Assembly (NCBI GenBank): GCA_003154055.1
Contig: PMCH01000318.1
Span: forward strand, 6,855 to 18,814
Reading direction: 5' to 3'
From: Acidobacteriaceae bacterium
GTDB lineage: Bacteria; Acidobacteriota; Terriglobia; Terriglobales; Acidobacteriaceae
Length of the DNA stretch: 11,960 bases
Positions 11,505-11,960 of this stretch are shown here, one piece after another; the first letter of the stretch is position 1; each line of letters starts with the position of its first letter. A model generated the notes under the pieces. The model was not told where the DNA came from, searched no databases, and saw only the letters and a list, made by a program, of their open reading frames with translations. The position numbers and the translations under genes are program-made.

Positions 11505-11960
11505 TCACGGACTGGGGATTTTGACCTGAACCAGGTTCGAATAGCCGCTCTCGACGTTGTTTGCGTCAACAGCCGTAACCACATAGTCGTAAGTCGTGCC
11601 TGCGGTGACATTGTTATCCGTGTATGCCGGGCGGACCTCGCCGGAGTTGATCGGCGTGTAGTTGGTGTCTGTCGGAAGCTTGCGGAAAATGTTGTAGCCG
11701 ACCGCTCCCACGGAGGGGGACCAGGTGAGTTCGACCGAATGCTGCGGCGGCGCCGTCCCGTTGCCCGTCAGTGACTCCACCGTGGGTGAGTTCGAGGCGT
11801 TGCTGGCAAACGTCAGAGTTGCACTTGCTGTTCCAGTCGCGCTCGGGGCGAACGTTACCGTGAACGCAACCGATTGGCCCGCTTCGATCGTGATCGGCAG
11901 ACTTATCCCGGACAACACAAACTCCGAACTGCTGCTGCTTGCGGATGAAACCGTGACCGA
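11505..11960 (-). CDS. Choice-of-anchor D (ASH) and fibronectin type III protein, C-terminal part
   Basis: The C-terminal 151 residues of a larger protein whose N-terminus lies beyond 11960. The frame is open to the window edge; the GTG at 11918 sits within the domain and is not a start. The first about 70 visible residues form the end of an ASH/choice-of-anchor D domain: ISLPITIEAGQSVAFTVTFAPSATG, then ATLTFASNASNSPTVESLTGNGTA. A fibronectin type III domain follows (about 74-147): VELTWSPSVGAVGYNIFRK, TYDYVVTAVDANNVESGYSNLVQV. The protein ends KIPSP with no anchor sequence. It is probably a secreted or surface multi-domain protein, common in acidobacteria; ligand and role are unknown. The next gene on this strand is the antitoxin, about 150 bases away. 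Confidence 0.88.
   Translation of the reverse strand, partial: SVTVSSASSSSSEFVLSGISLPITIEAGQSVAFTVTFAPSATGTASATLTFASNASNSPTVESLTGNGTAPPQHSVELTWSPSVGAVGYNIFRKLPTDTNYTPINSGEVRPAYTDNNVTAGTTYDYVVTAVDANNVESGYSNLVQVKIPSP

Noticed and set aside
11077..11529. 150-residue plus-strand reading
   Set aside because: Antisense to the toxin-antitoxin genes, which match known families on the minus strand.
1..11960. CRISPR array, tRNA/rRNA, prophage or a new defence island
   Set aside because: No regularly spaced direct repeats, cloverleaf, phage genes or nuclease/ATPase defence modules were seen; the dispersed hairpins are irregularly spaced and not CRISPR units.

Overview
The window looks like a chromosomal piece of a GC-rich, free-living bacterium, most likely an acidobacterium (Terriglobia-like). 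This rests on the dispersed hairpin repeats, the Ser/Thr kinase with a TPR tail, the choice-of-anchor D/fibronectin protein at the right edge and the general look of MurQ and the small hypothetical proteins. It is inferred from memory of such genomes, not from a search. No tRNA, rRNA, CRISPR array, transposase or phage gene is visible.

Left part (1-4623), peptidoglycan-related. Two paralogous serine hydrolases of the beta-lactamase/PBP-like fold are divergently transcribed: one exported and cut by the left edge, one without a signal peptide. They are followed by murQ (MurNAc-6-phosphate etherase, recycling) and murA (first committed step of peptidoglycan precursor synthesis). The neighbourhood resembles the Bacillus murQ-amiE arrangement, so a role of the hydrolases in muropeptide recycling is a reasonable but unproven inference.

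Middle part (4624-8942). A small Ig-like lipoprotein is followed by a textbook hairpin terminator. Next come a DUF3788 protein, a convergently oriented large membrane Ser/Thr kinase (kinase domain, one membrane segment, TolB-like domain, TPRs) with its own promoter, and a DUF427 protein upstream of it on the same strand. The 4624-4910 gap holds a repeat and otherwise nothing recognised.

Right part (8943-11960). After a 394-base gap come a cold-shock protein and a conserved hypothetical gene whose only usual start codon lies in a strong hairpin. Then follow a 64-residue four-cysteine protein, an EthD-family protein, a ParDE-like toxin-antitoxin pair whose promoter predicts a leaderless antitoxin mRNA, and the C-terminal end of an extracellular ASH/FN3 protein.

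The most interesting signal lies in the repeats. Four copies of a REP-like element (a GTGG or GTAG tetranucleotide directly 5' of an 8-bp stem with loop CTCC) sit just 3' of three genes and, in one case, in frame inside a hydrolase gene. A second family, two 40-base copies before murQ, folds into a hairpin with a GNA triloop and tandem G.A pairs, and the two copies differ by a compensating base-pair change. No clear new defence or metabolic system is present.
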